Below, piece after piece: positions 15,519 to 25,081 of a stretch of DNA of 31,305 bases. The notes under the pieces were generated by a model that had not been told where the DNA came from, made no database searches, and saw only the letters and a program-made list of their open reading frames with translations. Numbering within the stretch: the first letter of the stretch is position 1; each line of letters begins with the position of its first letter. This stretch comes from M3007 sp032115775 (lineage in GTDB: Bacteria > Bacteroidota > Bacteroidia > Chitinophagales > Saprospiraceae), in NCBI GenBank assembly GCA_032115775.1, contig JAUMBL010000101.1, positions 1 to 31,305 of the forward strand, written 5' to 3'. A program made the position numbers and the translations under genes.

Positions 15519-15622
15519 TTTCGCCGCCTCCGGCAGCGAAATTAAATATCGTTCGATTGCCTGTTTTTTTGATTTTTTTAGAAAAAATCAAAAAAAAAGG
15601 CAATCGAACAAAATATTTTTTT
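15519..15622 (+). repeat. Composite palindrome plus long hairpin element, copy 1
   Basis: The first part is a GC-rich palindrome, TTTCGCCGCC-TCC-GGCAGCGAAA (15519-15541). After a 9-bp spacer comes a long T/A-rich hairpin (15551-15609) with outer arms GTTCGATTGCC and GGCAATCGAAC and inner arms of T-runs and A-runs around GAT/ATC, about 27 bp of stem with one bulge. It ends with AAAATAT plus a T-run. The same arrangement occurs reversed at 26523-26627. Here it separates two convergent genes, porU2 and the TlpA-like gene, where it could act as a bidirectional terminator. Confidence 0.75.
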
Positions 15623-15636
15623 GTTTAATAGGGCAA

Positions 15637-17514
15637 CTACTTGCAAAGGGAGATCATTGCGCTGATTTCCTTCACCAGTGCGTCCGGGTCGCCGCCATAG
15701 CCGACCGATTTAAAGCGGATACGGCCGTTGGGGTCCAGGACAAATTTCGTGGGAATACCGGATACGCCGAAGGCAGACACCATCTTATCTTCCGTATCCA
15801 TCAGCACATTAAAATTGTAGTTATTGCTGTTGATAAAATCGCCGGCGAGTTTTGCCTTATCGTCGCCGCGTTCCCAGCAATTGATGAACACGAAGGCGAC
15901 CTTGGGGTTGTCTTTATACTGATCCAGCGCCATTTGCATGCCTGGGAAGGAGGCTTTGCAGGGGCCGCACCAGGTTGCCCAAAAATCGGCCACCACGACT
16001 TTCCCTTTGAGGCTGGACAGCGATACCCGTTCGCCTTGGAGGTTGAGCAGTTCGAAATCGGGGGCTGGTTTGTCGATCATTTTGGATTTGAGCTCGGCCA
16101 GGGCATGTGCATCCGCCTTTTGTTCGAGTTCTGCCAGGCGGGCTTGCGCGCGCTCCTTGCCTTTTGCGGCGCCATAGGTTGTCAGGTACTGATCGCGCAT
16201 GACTTTTGTGGATTGTCCGAGGCTGATAAAGCCTTCCAGCGCGGGGATCAGATCGGCCGATTTTGCGCGTTCCAGATACTGGCAGTAGCGTTCGTTGATC
16301 TCGGAATCTTCGCCTTCGGTATATTCTGTGGCGATTTTCCCTTGCGCCGCTGCTTCGGCGGTTTTGCCGCGTTTATCGAGCGTGTAGGCGTAGGTATCTG
16401 TGTAAGAGCCATAGGAGAAGCGCCGCATGCGCAGCCAGTCTTGTTGCGTTTGCATGGCCGGGCGGGTTTCAGACGGGGTGTTCACTTCCTGTTTAGCGCG
16501 CATCGAGGCTTCGGCGGCGTACCCTTCGGCGATGTTCAAATCTTCTCCTTTTTCGGCCATTTCCCAGGAAATATTATTCAGGAGGCTGGCTTTTGCCGGG
16601 TTTCGCAGCAAGCCTGCGATACGTTGCATGCGCTCCCAGTCTTTGTTTTGGGCATGCGCCTGCGCCAGCGTGCTCCAGAGTTGATCCAGGGTGCGCTTAT
16701 CCGCTTCGTCTTGCGCGGGATAGTCTTTTGCAAATTTCGTGATCATTTCCTCCCGCTTGGCGAGATCCGCTTCATTGCGGATTGCCTGTTGTCGGTCTGC
16801 TTTTATTTGCAGGCCCTTGGGGAATTGCGTGCGCAATTTTTCTTTCAGGGCATTTGCTTTGTCATTGTCGCCGAGGCGTTGATAGGCGTTCATGACCGTC
16901 ATGAGGTCATTTTCAGTTGCTGCAACGTCTGCGGCGGTTTTTTCCAGTAGGGCGCGCACCCGTGTTTTGCCGTCTTCGCCGCGTTGTGCGGCGAGGATCA
17001 GGTTGATGTAGGAGGGCAGGTATTTGCGGGCCAGTTCCGGTTGTTTTTGGATGCCCGCTTCCATCCAGGGCAGTGCGGTGGCAGGGGCGCGGTCGAGTTC
17101 GAGCGAACCGCCCAGATCCCGATACAAAAGTGCTTTGGCGACCTCGCTTTCCGGAAGCGGGTTACCTTTTGCATCGCAGATTTGCACAAAGTATCCTGCG
17201 CCGTTGTTGTTGTCGAAGCGCTCGCCGGCTTTGAGCGCATACGTGATTGCAAGCACTTTTTCGGGCAGTTGGATGGTGGCGACCCAGGATTCGTCGGATT
17301 TTTTGAGATTTGCATCCAGGAAGGCGCCTTCCTTGAAGGAGTAGCCCAATACCTGCAACTGTACGTCTTTCTCCAGCAACAGCGGGCTTGTTTTGGCGTC
17401 GAAGCGCAGCTCCATGGCGGTGCCCGCTTGCGGATTGGCGGGTTTAACAACAGCCTGTGCCGCCAGTTGGACTGCCAGGATCGGCAGCAGCAGGGCAATG
17501 CAAAGTTTTTTCAT
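15637..17514 (-). CDS. TlpA-like thioredoxin-domain protein
   Basis: A 625-residue exported protein. It has a signal peptide (MKKLCIALLLPILAVQLAAQA), a strand-rich N-terminal region (20-130), a long helical TPR-like middle (130-475) and a C-terminal TlpA/AhpC-type thioredoxin fold (about 478-625). The redox motif WATWCGPCK gives Cys516 and Cys519, and the cis-proline loop is visible in SGIPTKFVLDPNGRI. Such proteins reduce or exchange disulfides of envelope proteins in the periplasm. It lies 135 bp downstream of the PorP/SprF gene, on the same strand as the cysteine-rich adhesin, so a role in folding surface proteins is possible but not shown. Confidence 0.88.
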   Translation of the reverse strand: MKKLCIALLLPILAVQLAAQAVVKPANPQAGTAMELRFDAKTSPLLLEKDVQLQVLGYSFKEGAFLDANLKKSDESWVATIQLPEKVLAITYALKAGERFDNNNGAGYFVQICDAKGNPLPESEVAKALLYRDLGGSLELDRAPATALPWMEAGIQKQPELARKYLPSYINLILAAQRGEDGKTRVRALLEKTAADVAATENDLMTVMNAYQRLGDNDKANALKEKLRTQFPKGLQIKADRQQAIRNEADLAKREEMITKFAKDYPAQDEADKRTLDQLWSTLAQAHAQNKDWERMQRIAGLLRNPAKASLLNNISWEMAEKGEDLNIAEGYAAEASMRAKQEVNTPSETRPAMQTQQDWLRMRRFSYGSYTDTYAYTLDKRGKTAEAAAQGKIATEYTEGEDSEINERYCQYLERAKSADLIPALEGFISLGQSTKVMRDQYLTTYGAAKGKERAQARLAELEQKADAHALAELKSKMIDKPAPDFELLNLQGERVSLSSLKGKVVVADFWATWCGPCKASFPGMQMALDQYKDNPKVAFVFINCWERGDDKAKLAGDFINSNNYNFNVLMDTEDKMVSAFGVSGIPTKFVLDPNGRIRFKSVGYGGDPDALVKEISAMISLCK

Positions 17515-17649
17515 AGAAAAATCGTTTAGTAACTTTAAAATTTATACTGTGATTTGTCTGATTTTTAGATTGGTATGATTGGAGCCTTCTGCATTTAAAG
17601 AAAGCATGCCGAGATCCGCAGGTAAAACCGGGCGGCGCGCAGGCAAATC

Positions 17650-18702
17650 TCAAAATTTGGGACAAACCACGCGACTGCGTCGTTCTGCCGGGTGGAAATA
17701 GGTCATTGACAGTTCAAACGCGCCCCGGGAGTTATTCGCCTGCGTGAGGCCGGATACGGTAATATCATAGCTCAGTCCCAGCATCCAGCGGTTTAGTTCC
17801 AGCATAGCCACGGCGGTTACGGCGTCCATCTGCAGTCCGCTGTCGAGTTTGTTTCCGAGGCGGCTCCAGGCGCCGAAGCGCAGGGCGAGTTCGTTAAGGT
17901 CGTTATTGGAATACCGGAGGTTCAATCCGAAATCGGCCTCCATCGCGGGGCCTTGGCGCATAAATAGCGCGCCGGGGAGCAGGGAAAAATTGTCGCTCAC
18001 CGGAAGCTGGCCACCAAGGTGCCCCGACCAGCGGGAGTATAGGGTCTCGTTGCCGTCTTCAAACAAGGTAATCGAAGGTTGATTGATATGATGCAACGCG
18101 CCGCCGGCATAAAAGAAGCCGTTGTCGCCAAATAATACGTACCAGAGTAGCCCGGCGTTAAAATCGGCAAACACGCCGCTATTATTGAGGGTATTGCCCT
18201 CGCCGCTGCTCAGGCCGGTATCGGGGCGGTCGTTTGCCGTATCGTACTGGCGACTGAACCAGAGCTGCCCCCAGTCCAACGCATTTTGTCCAAAACCCAG
18301 TTGCGCGCCGGCGGCCAGGTAGTGATCGGCGCGCCGCGGCCCGCCGCTGAGCTGCTTCAGAAAAGCGCCGCCCAGGTGGACGCGGTTTTGCTGAAAACGC
18401 GCCGTGCCGGCCTCGTCGTGCAATGCGCCGATCCCAAAAGCGGCGTAATCGTCGCGATGCACCCGCACCCGCATATCCGCCGCTACAGAATAGGTACGGA
18501 AGGGATTCGGCGCGGTGATGCTGCCCCATTGATCGCGGTAATTGGCCGTCACGCGCCAACTGCCGTTGAACACGCCGGTCATGGCGGGATTCAGGTTCCA
18601 GGGGGAGGCGTAATACTGGGAAAAACGAGGGTCCTGCGCTTGCAGTACGCCGATCGAACCCGTTAGCATTAAAAGGAAAATCGGTAGAATGGATTTGTGC
18701 AT
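17650..18702 (-). CDS. PorP/SprF family type IX secretion system membrane protein
   Basis: A 350-residue outer-membrane beta-barrel protein. The signal peptide (MHKSILPIFLLMLTGSIGVLQAQ) is followed by the family hallmark DPRFSQYYASPWNLNPAMTGVFNGSWRVTANYRDQW. The rest alternates polar and hydrophobic residues as expected of a barrel, with the usual ending on a long strand (GLSYDITVSGL..GAFELSMTYF). PorP/SprF proteins are partners for cargo carrying the type B (CHU_C) C-terminal domain, helping it leave the type IX translocon and stay on the surface. The gene follows the adhesin after 50 bp on the same strand, the typical adhesin-SprF pair. The start at 18702 is set by the signal peptide; 48 further upstream codons are shadow. 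Confidence 0.94.
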   Translation of the reverse strand: MHKSILPIFLLMLTGSIGVLQAQDPRFSQYYASPWNLNPAMTGVFNGSWRVTANYRDQWGSITAPNPFRTYSVAADMRVRVHRDDYAAFGIGALHDEAGTARFQQNRVHLGGAFLKQLSGGPRRADHYLAAGAQLGFGQNALDWGQLWFSRQYDTANDRPDTGLSSGEGNTLNNSGVFADFNAGLLWYVLFGDNGFFYAGGALHHINQPSITLFEDGNETLYSRWSGHLGGQLPVSDNFSLLPGALFMRQGPAMEADFGLNLRYSNNDLNELALRFGAWSRLGNKLDSGLQMDAVTAVAMLELNRWMLGLSYDITVSGLTQANNSRGAFELSMTYFHPAERRSRVVCPKF

Positions 18703-18752
18703 AAAGAATATAAGGCTTTGATTATAGTATGGATATCCGTATTTTTTGATTG

Positions 18753-21700
18753 CTAACGAATCAGGGTAGTGTTGCCGTGCAGCAGCTCCGTGAACCCATC
18801 GTTGTACTCGACCTCCAGGTACCAGACAAACACGCCGGGATCGCAATCTTTACCGCGGAACTGGCCGTTCCAACCCCGTCCCAAATCATTGACGCCGAAG
18901 TCCTGATCTTCATAGACCAACTCGCCCCAGCGGTCGTACACCCGGAATAACTTGATCGCGCGCACCATGCGGGCAACGCCGTGCACGACCAGCAACTCGT
19001 TGTTTGCGTCAGCATTTGGGCTAAAGCCGGTCGGTACGAATACCCCGCGCGCTTTTTCGATTTTCACCTCTACAGCGTCCGCGCCGGTGCAACCATTGGC
19101 ATCCTGGATCGTGAGGGTGTAAGTATTGCTGTACGCCGGCTGTACAACGACGCTGCTGCACTCAGGCGGATCGGAGCAGGTAATGCTGTCCACCAGGCTG
19201 CTGCTCCAAATATAGCGGAGGGGCGCGAAAGCATTGGAAACGTCCGCGCTGAGTTCCAACGACGCGCCGAAACGCAGGGTGGTGTCCGCTCCCAGATCCA
19301 CCGCCACGGGATCGGGTTGCCCCACGGTTACCCCGGTTTGCGCCGTGCAACCGCTGCCGTCGCGCACATATAAGGTGTAAACGCCCGCGCGCAGGCCGAT
19401 CAGCACGCTGGAACCGGTGAAATCCGTACCGTTTAGACTATACCGGAAAGGTGGGATGCCGGCGTTCAGGGACGCCTGAATGCGGCCGTCGCCGCCGCCG
19501 AAACAGCGGACGTTGGTAACGGTCGTGGTGATGTTCAAGGTTTCCGGAATGGGCACGTTGATGGTGTCGGATCGTGTACAGCCGTTGTTATCTGTTACGG
19601 TAACCGGATAATCGCCGGCCGGGATTTGGCTGAGTACGGGCAATGAACTGCCGGCAGCCCAATTATACGTGTACGCCGGCACGCCGCCGCTGACGGACAA
19701 GCTGATGGCGGCGCTGGAATCTCCGAAGCAGTTGACCGGCGACAGATCGAAATCCAGCGCCAGGGGGAGGGGCTCGCTGATGGTTACGGTATCGGCGTCC
19801 TGGCAGCCGTTGGCGTTGGTGACGGTTACAATATAGGTTCCCGCCTGCAGGTTCTGTACCCGGTCTGCCACGCCGCCGGTGCTCCAGCTGTACGTTGAAA
19901 TGACCTGTCCGGCGCCGATATTTGTTACTTGCGCGGCGCCGTTGCCGTCGCCAAAGCACCGGATATCGGTTTTGAGCACATCGAATGTAAGCGCCGGCGG
20001 CTGGTTGAGTAACAATTCGGCCGTGCCCGAACAACCCTGTGCGTCCGTGACGGTCACCCGGTAGGTTCGGCCGCCGGATAATCCACTGATGAAGATCGTG
20101 TCAGCGCTGCCCGGCACATTCCATTGATACTGGTAGTTGCTGGAAAGGCCTCCGCCCAGACCGCCTGAAATAAGGTTCACGGCCATATCGCCATCGGCGG
20201 TACCAAAACAGGAAGGCGGATTGAATGCGAGATTTACCTGAATGGGGGCCAATTGCGGCAAAACAAAACTGTCCGAGGCAGTACAGCCTTGGGCGTCGGT
20301 GGCGGTGACGGTGTAGGCGCCGCCCGGCAGACCGGAAATCACGGCGGCGGTTTGCCCGTTGCTCCAATTATAAGTGTAAGGTGCGCCGGCGCCGCCAAGC
20401 GCCTGGGCACTTGCCTGGCCGTTGCTTTGTCCGAAGCAGGGCGGAATGGAGTCGGCGACTGCCACCGTGACGGGGGTGGCGGGTTGTGCAACGGTAACAC
20501 CCGGGGCGACCAGGGTACAGCCCCTGCTGTCGGTCACTGTCAATACGTAGGTTCCCGCAGGCAGATTAATGATCTGCGCGGTATTTCCGCCGTTGCTCCA
20601 GCTGTATGCATATCCCGGGGTTCCGCCGCCGATCGTTGCGGTGGCGCTGCCGGTACTCTGTCCGAAACAGCGCACCGCTACCGCACTAAAGGTGGCAGTG
20701 ATCGCCGGCGGCTGGGTAACAGTCCCGGAGAGGGTACGCGTGCAGCCGTTGCCGTCTCTGATGGTTACGGTGTAAGTGCCTGGGGCGAGGTTTACTGCCG
20801 TGGCCTGTGTCTGGGCGCTGGGATCGTTCCATAAATAACTCAGCGCGCCCGTGCCGCCGGCAGCTAAAACGCGTATCTGACCGTTGTTTTCTCCAAAACA
20901 GCGCGCGTTAATTATGGTATCTATCGCGGCCGTGATGGGCGGCGGACAGGTAGGCTGGAATCCGGCGGTCGCCGTGCAGCCTGCGCCGTCGGTAACGGTC
21001 ACTTGATAGTTTAGGGTGCAGTTGACGTTGTTCAAAACAGCGCCGCTCGCCCCGTTGCTCCAGGTGTAGGAGACCGAACCGCTTGTTCCGGTCGCCCCGG
21101 CCGTCAGCGTGCCGTTGTTGAGCCCGGCGCAGGTAGCAGGCGTTTCATTGATCTGGATGCTGATGGTTCCGCCTGGTTGGATAGTCAGGCCGGCCGACGT
21201 GGTGCAGCCGTTGGCATCGCGCAAGGTCACCGTGTAGGCGCCGGCGCACAGGTTGTTGGGGGAAGCCGTGTTGCCCGGATTGGTCGGCCCGGACCAGATA
21301 TACTCCAAGGGGGCGACGCCGCCGCCGCCGATCAGGCTCGCTGCGCCGTTGCAGCGTCCCGCGCAGGTTTCATTGGTGACCGAAGCGATCTGCAACGCGG
21401 TGGCGGGGGGCATGGTGATGGTAAATTGTGCGGTTTTCGAACACCCGTTCGCATCCGTGACGGTTACAATGTACGATCCGGAAGCCAAACCGGAGACGCC
21501 GGTACCCGAAGGCGTACCGCCGGGCCAGGCATAACTGTACGGTTTGACGCCCCCTTTCACAAACGCCGTTGCACGGCCGTCGGTTGCGCCAAAGCACTTG
21601 ACTGCGATGGTGGGAATACTGTCAATAATCAGGGGAGCCGGTTGCAAAACCTGCACCAGCGTGACGGCTTGGCAGCCCAGTGCGTCTGTTACCGTGACGG

Positions 21701-24700
21701 CGTGGAAATTCGCCGGCAGTCCGCTCGTACTGCTCGAGGTGCTGCCGTTGCCCCATAGGAAGCCGTAAGGCGCCAGTCCGCCGCTCACGGTCAGGCTGGC
21801 GCTGCCATCCGAACCGCCGTTGCAGCTTACCGAATCCTGGGTACTGCTGAACTGAAAAGGCGGCGGTTGGTTAATCAGGGCGGTATCCGATGCTGTGCAG
21901 CCGTTGGCGTCGGTGGCGGTGACGCGGTAGCAGCCGGCAAAGAGGTCGTTGACGACGCTGCCGCTCAGAAACTGCCCGCCGTTGCAATTTTGCCAGACAT
22001 AGGTGATAACACCCGTTCCGCCCGCGCCCGATGCGGCGGCGCTGCCGCTGTTGTCGCCGTTGCAGGAGGCCGGCGTCCCGGTGGCGCTCACCGTAAGCGC
22101 CGGCGGCTCGGTGATGGTAAAGAACACCGTGTCCCGACATCCCGCCGTATCCACGACAATCACAAAGTGATTGCCCGCGCTGAAAAAATTATTGAAAATA
22201 CCGTTTGATTGGCCGGGCGTTGCACCGTCCGGCAAAAACTGGATGGATCCCTGATTGCCCGTGGCGGTAATCACGGCGGAACCGGTGGGCGTGCCGTTGC
22301 AGCGTACCGGCGTTATTTGCCCCAGCGTGGCGCTGAGCGTACAATTCAAAAATACCCGGACGCCACTGCTGATGCCGGCCGGACAGTTGGGGTTGTTGTT
22401 GAGCGCGCGGACTTCCAGTTGCACCACATCGCCTACTTGCAGCCCGGAGACGGTGTGGCTCAGCCCGCCGTTCGCGGGCGCCCAGGCGCCCCCGTTCACG
22501 CGCACTTCATACGCGCCTGCGCCGGGCGCCGGCTGCCAATTCCAGGTCATGGAATTTTGGCCGAAGCTGGAGGCGGATAGTCCGCCGGGTGCGCTGAACG
22601 ATTGAATCACACCGATCTGCACCGTGTCGCGGTAGGTGCAGTTGTGGTTATCCACTGCGGTGAAATAATAGGTGCTGCCGACGGCGGGCGTTGCCTGCGG
22701 ATTCGGGCAATTGGTGCACGACAAGCCCGCAGCATTCGTCCAAGTGTAATTTATGGTCGTCTGCGCTTGGAAACCGATACTCCACCATTTGACTTTACCC
22801 ACCTGGTTGACGCCGAAACCATCCGACACCAGCAGTTTCCAGTCGCCGTTCACCAAAGCGCCGTTCAGGTTGCTCCAAGCACCTTCCGGGCGAAAATCGC
22901 CGTTAAAAGGCGAAACGCCGGCCGTGATCGCCGTGGCGGCGTTGGGGGTAAAACACGTGATTTTATAGTTGTCGCCCGAGCCGCCGTTGCCCGTCGAGAG
23001 CTCCAGCTGCTTCCCGTCCGGCGAGCGCAGGTAAAGATTTAAGTCCGAGTTGAAATCCGTTTCAATATCCACACAAACCGATTGGATCTGAGCTGCCGCA
23101 TTGGTAAGCGTGCCAAATCCCAGGCTGTTTACGCCCACGAGCGATTGGTAGGGGTTGTTGTGCGGATGGGTGGCATTTCCGAACGGATAATCCGGGTACG
23201 CTTCGAAGCGCACGACCTGGCTAAGCGGACCTTGGTAGGCTGCATTGAGCGATACGCTTTCGCCGGTACAGATTGTTGTGTCCGATGGCGCGGCATAATT
23301 TTGCAGACAGGAGAAACAGTCTGGATGGGTGTAAGGCAGTACCGCGATTTGAATCAAAGTATCCCAAGCGCAACCAAACTGGTCGGTGACGCTGAAGACG
23401 TAACCGGCGGTTCCGGCATTTTGCGGCGCAGCAGCGATGGAGTCGGTCTGGGTAAAAAAGATCGAAGGATGGTTACGCCAGCCCCACTGCGTAATTGCCG
23501 GGGTAAAAGTCTCGAGCGCAGGGAAAATGAACGGATTGAAATCAATGCCCCAGGAAAAAATATAGCCGTTATCCTGCGCCCACAAGTCCGTGACGGTGAT
23601 CGTCCATTCGCCGTTGAGCGGGCAGCCGAGCAGGTTGTTGAAGGAGTTGAAGGATCGGTAGTTCCCCGGCGGCAGGGTGCCGCCTCCCGGAAGCGCGGAA
23701 TTGGCGTACTGCAGCCAGGTTTGGGTGGCGCCGGAGGGAATCCAGCAGTAATCATAGCCGGCGCCTGGTACCGGCGAGAAACCGTCGTTGTCGTTGGGTA
23801 CGCCCAGGAATACCTGGGAGCCCGTTTGTCCGCCGAAATTGTGTAAAATAGCGGTTTGTCCGTTCGGGCAGGTGATTTTGATCTCCAAATCGCGCATCCA
23901 GGAGTGCTCCATATTGACGCAGATCGCCTCCAGGTCGTTGACATTGGTCAGCGCCTGTCCGGGAGAAAATTCGGTGAAATAAATACTGGTTTCGTAAGGG
24001 ATGCCGGTGCCGTCGGGCAGCGCGAGGGAATCAGACCGGAAGCCGGAGGTGGCGAAGGAGGCGCTGACCGGGTTTACCAGCACATTTTGCGCACCGGGGC
24101 TGTTGATCGCGGCGTCCAATTGGACGGTATCGCCGGCGCAGATGGTGTTGTCTATGGCGCTGCCGATGGCAAATTGCGGACGCGGCGCCACGCGCACGCG
24201 CTGGTTGATCAGATTGGTGCTGCGGCATCCCTGTGCGTCGGTGAGCAACAGTTGTACGAAATACCCGCCCGCTTCGTCAAAACGATGCGACACGTTCGGA
24301 CCGTAGGCAATGTCGCCATCGCCGAAATTCCATTCAAAGGTAGTGGTCAGGTCGGATTGCGGGTACGCAAATCCGTTTTGCGGATAAATGCCCTGGCCGT
24401 TAAAGAAAATACGCTGTCCCGGGCACACGTCAATCCAGCCGGTATCAGCGGGTACGGACGCCGGGTTGGTAGAAGTCAGATCGGCCAGTACCTGCTGGCA
24501 GGAAGGCTCACAGGAGATAATCGCCGCCCAGCCGCCGGCTACCTGGTCGGCATTCGAAATAAAGCTGACCGTCAGGCATCCGCCCGGATTCACGGCAGTG
24601 GCCTGCACCACAAACGGCTGCCCGGGCGTGTAGTCGGCGGAACACGCCAGCAAGGGCGCAGCGGTGCTCGATCCGTCGTAGAAACAGAGTTCGTCGCCTT

Positions 24701-24935
24701 GCGCGAGGTCAACCCCGGAAAAAGTCAGCCGGATATGCGTCCCGGCGCTGCCGTCGGAACAGATCGTCGTGCTCAGATTCTGGTTGTTGCTATAATTTCC
24801 CGAACCGCCGCCGCTGTCTAAAAAAGTCCCGCTGCAATCGGTGATCGGAGCGCCGCTCATGACGTAGGTTTGCGCGTCTAACACGCTGGAAATGATGGCG
24901 CAGTATGCGCAAAAAAGCAGTATAAGTTTTCTCAT
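18753..24935 (-). CDS. Giant SprB-repeat adhesin with CHU_C type IX secretion domain
   Basis: A 2060-residue surface protein. The order is: signal peptide (MRKLILLFCAYCAIISSVLDAQ); a CUB-like domain (about 25-145); a PKD domain around WNFGDGDIAYGPNVSHRF (about 170-260); two proprotein-convertase P-domain-like folds (about 320-470 and 600-725); an FN3-like domain (about 775-865); 13 SprB-type repeats of 70-80 residues (about 870-1875); an Ig-like domain; and the CHU_C domain starting GVFVPTGFSPNADANNELLV (about 1960-2060). CHU_C is the type B sorting signal for the type IX secretion system. Family relatives are gliding or attachment adhesins such as SprB. The ATG at 24935 starts the signal peptide; a GTG 18 bp upstream is possible. 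Long open frames on the opposite strand are shadows. Confidence 0.93.
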   Translation of the reverse strand: MRKLILLFCAYCAIISSVLDAQTYVMSGAPITDCSGTFLDSGGGSGNYSNNQNLSTTICSDGSAGTHIRLTFSGVDLAQGDELCFYDGSSTAAPLLACSADYTPGQPFVVQATAVNPGGCLTVSFISNADQVAGGWAAIISCEPSCQQVLADLTSTNPASVPADTGWIDVCPGQRIFFNGQGIYPQNGFAYPQSDLTTTFEWNFGDGDIAYGPNVSHRFDEAGGYFVQLLLTDAQGCRSTNLINQRVRVAPRPQFAIGSAIDNTICAGDTVQLDAAINSPGAQNVLVNPVSASFATSGFRSDSLALPDGTGIPYETSIYFTEFSPGQALTNVNDLEAICVNMEHSWMRDLEIKITCPNGQTAILHNFGGQTGSQVFLGVPNDNDGFSPVPGAGYDYCWIPSGATQTWLQYANSALPGGGTLPPGNYRSFNSFNNLLGCPLNGEWTITVTDLWAQDNGYIFSWGIDFNPFIFPALETFTPAITQWGWRNHPSIFFTQTDSIAAAPQNAGTAGYVFSVTDQFGCAWDTLIQIAVLPYTHPDCFSCLQNYAAPSDTTICTGESVSLNAAYQGPLSQVVRFEAYPDYPFGNATHPHNNPYQSLVGVNSLGFGTLTNAAAQIQSVCVDIETDFNSDLNLYLRSPDGKQLELSTGNGGSGDNYKITCFTPNAATAITAGVSPFNGDFRPEGAWSNLNGALVNGDWKLLVSDGFGVNQVGKVKWWSIGFQAQTTINYTWTNAAGLSCTNCPNPQATPAVGSTYYFTAVDNHNCTYRDTVQIGVIQSFSAPGGLSASSFGQNSMTWNWQPAPGAGAYEVRVNGGAWAPANGGLSHTVSGLQVGDVVQLEVRALNNNPNCPAGISSGVRVFLNCTLSATLGQITPVRCNGTPTGSAVITATGNQGSIQFLPDGATPGQSNGIFNNFFSAGNHFVIVVDTAGCRDTVFFTITEPPALTVSATGTPASCNGDNSGSAAASGAGGTGVITYVWQNCNGGQFLSGSVVNDLFAGCYRVTATDANGCTASDTALINQPPPFQFSSTQDSVSCNGGSDGSASLTVSGGLAPYGFLWGNGSTSSSTSGLPANFHAVTVTDALGCQAVTLVQVLQPAPLIIDSIPTIAVKCFGATDGRATAFVKGGVKPYSYAWPGGTPSGTGVSGLASGSYIVTVTDANGCSKTAQFTITMPPATALQIASVTNETCAGRCNGAASLIGGGGVAPLEYIWSGPTNPGNTASPNNLCAGAYTVTLRDANGCTTSAGLTIQPGGTISIQINETPATCAGLNNGTLTAGATGTSGSVSYTWSNGASGAVLNNVNCTLNYQVTVTDGAGCTATAGFQPTCPPPITAAIDTIINARCFGENNGQIRVLAAGGTGALSYLWNDPSAQTQATAVNLAPGTYTVTIRDGNGCTRTLSGTVTQPPAITATFSAVAVRCFGQSTGSATATIGGGTPGYAYSWSNGGNTAQIINLPAGTYVLTVTDSRGCTLVAPGVTVAQPATPVTVAVADSIPPCFGQSNGQASAQALGGAGAPYTYNWSNGQTAAVISGLPGGAYTVTATDAQGCTASDSFVLPQLAPIQVNLAFNPPSCFGTADGDMAVNLISGGLGGGLSSNYQYQWNVPGSADTIFISGLSGGRTYRVTVTDAQGCSGTAELLLNQPPALTFDVLKTDIRCFGDGNGAAQVTNIGAGQVISTYSWSTGGVADRVQNLQAGTYIVTVTNANGCQDADTVTISEPLPLALDFDLSPVNCFGDSSAAISLSVSGGVPAYTYNWAAGSSLPVLSQIPAGDYPVTVTDNNGCTRSDTINVPIPETLNITTTVTNVRCFGGGDGRIQASLNAGIPPFRYSLNGTDFTGSSVLIGLRAGVYTLYVRDGSGCTAQTGVTVGQPDPVAVDLGADTTLRFGASLELSADVSNAFAPLRYIWSSSLVDSITCSDPPECSSVVVQPAYSNTYTLTIQDANGCTGADAVEVKIEKARGVFVPTGFSPNADANNELLVVHGVARMVRAIKLFRVYDRWGELVYEDQDFGVNDLGRGWNGQFRGKDCDPGVFVWYLEVEYNDGFTELLHGNTTLIR
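19310..22330 (-). repeat. Thirteen SprB-type repeats in the adhesin
   Basis: Thirteen units, each about 70-80 residues, share two fixed cysteine positions: an early C-F-G or C-N-G followed by G-x-x-x-(A/V), and a late D-x-x-G-C near a VTVTD strand. Typical borders are TDANGC and the proline pairs between units. Each unit probably folds as a small Ig-like sandwich closed by one disulfide. The units are diverged in DNA sequence, so this is an old array rather than a recent expansion. Confidence 0.85.
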
Positions 24936-25057
24936 AAGCAAGATGATCGGCACAAATTGCGCGCGGCCGCGCGCCGGGGATTAGAGGGTGATGGCACGAA
25001 TGAACGGTGCAGCCGGCGCATTTTTTGGCGTTTTCACCACCGGCTGCCAATTTACAT

Positions 25058-25081
25058 TGCGCAAATAACGGTATTTGCGCA
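25058..25081. promoter_or_regulatory. Perfect inverted repeat upstream of the adhesin, operator-like
   Basis: TGCGCAAATA and TATTTGCGCA are perfect 10-bp inverted arms around the spacer ACGG. It lies about 120 bp upstream of the adhesin start and about 245 bp upstream of folK. The size and symmetry suit a dimeric regulator's binding site, or a cruciform/hairpin. The regulator is unknown and only one copy was found. Confidence 0.45.

Noticed and set aside
15511..16950. 479-codon open frame on the plus strand
   Set aside because: It runs antisense through the TlpA-like gene and starts in the hairpin element; the minus-strand frame has a signal peptide and a thioredoxin motif.
19310..22330. Regular spacing of similar motifs resembling a CRISPR or tandem DNA repeat
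   Set aside because: The periodicity is about 230 bp and is explained by protein repeats; the DNA itself is diverged and there are no short identical repeats with spacers.
23082..24821. Long open frames on the plus strand opposite the adhesin
   Set aside because: They follow the GC-rich codon pattern of the adhesin's antisense strand, are broken into several pieces and match no family.
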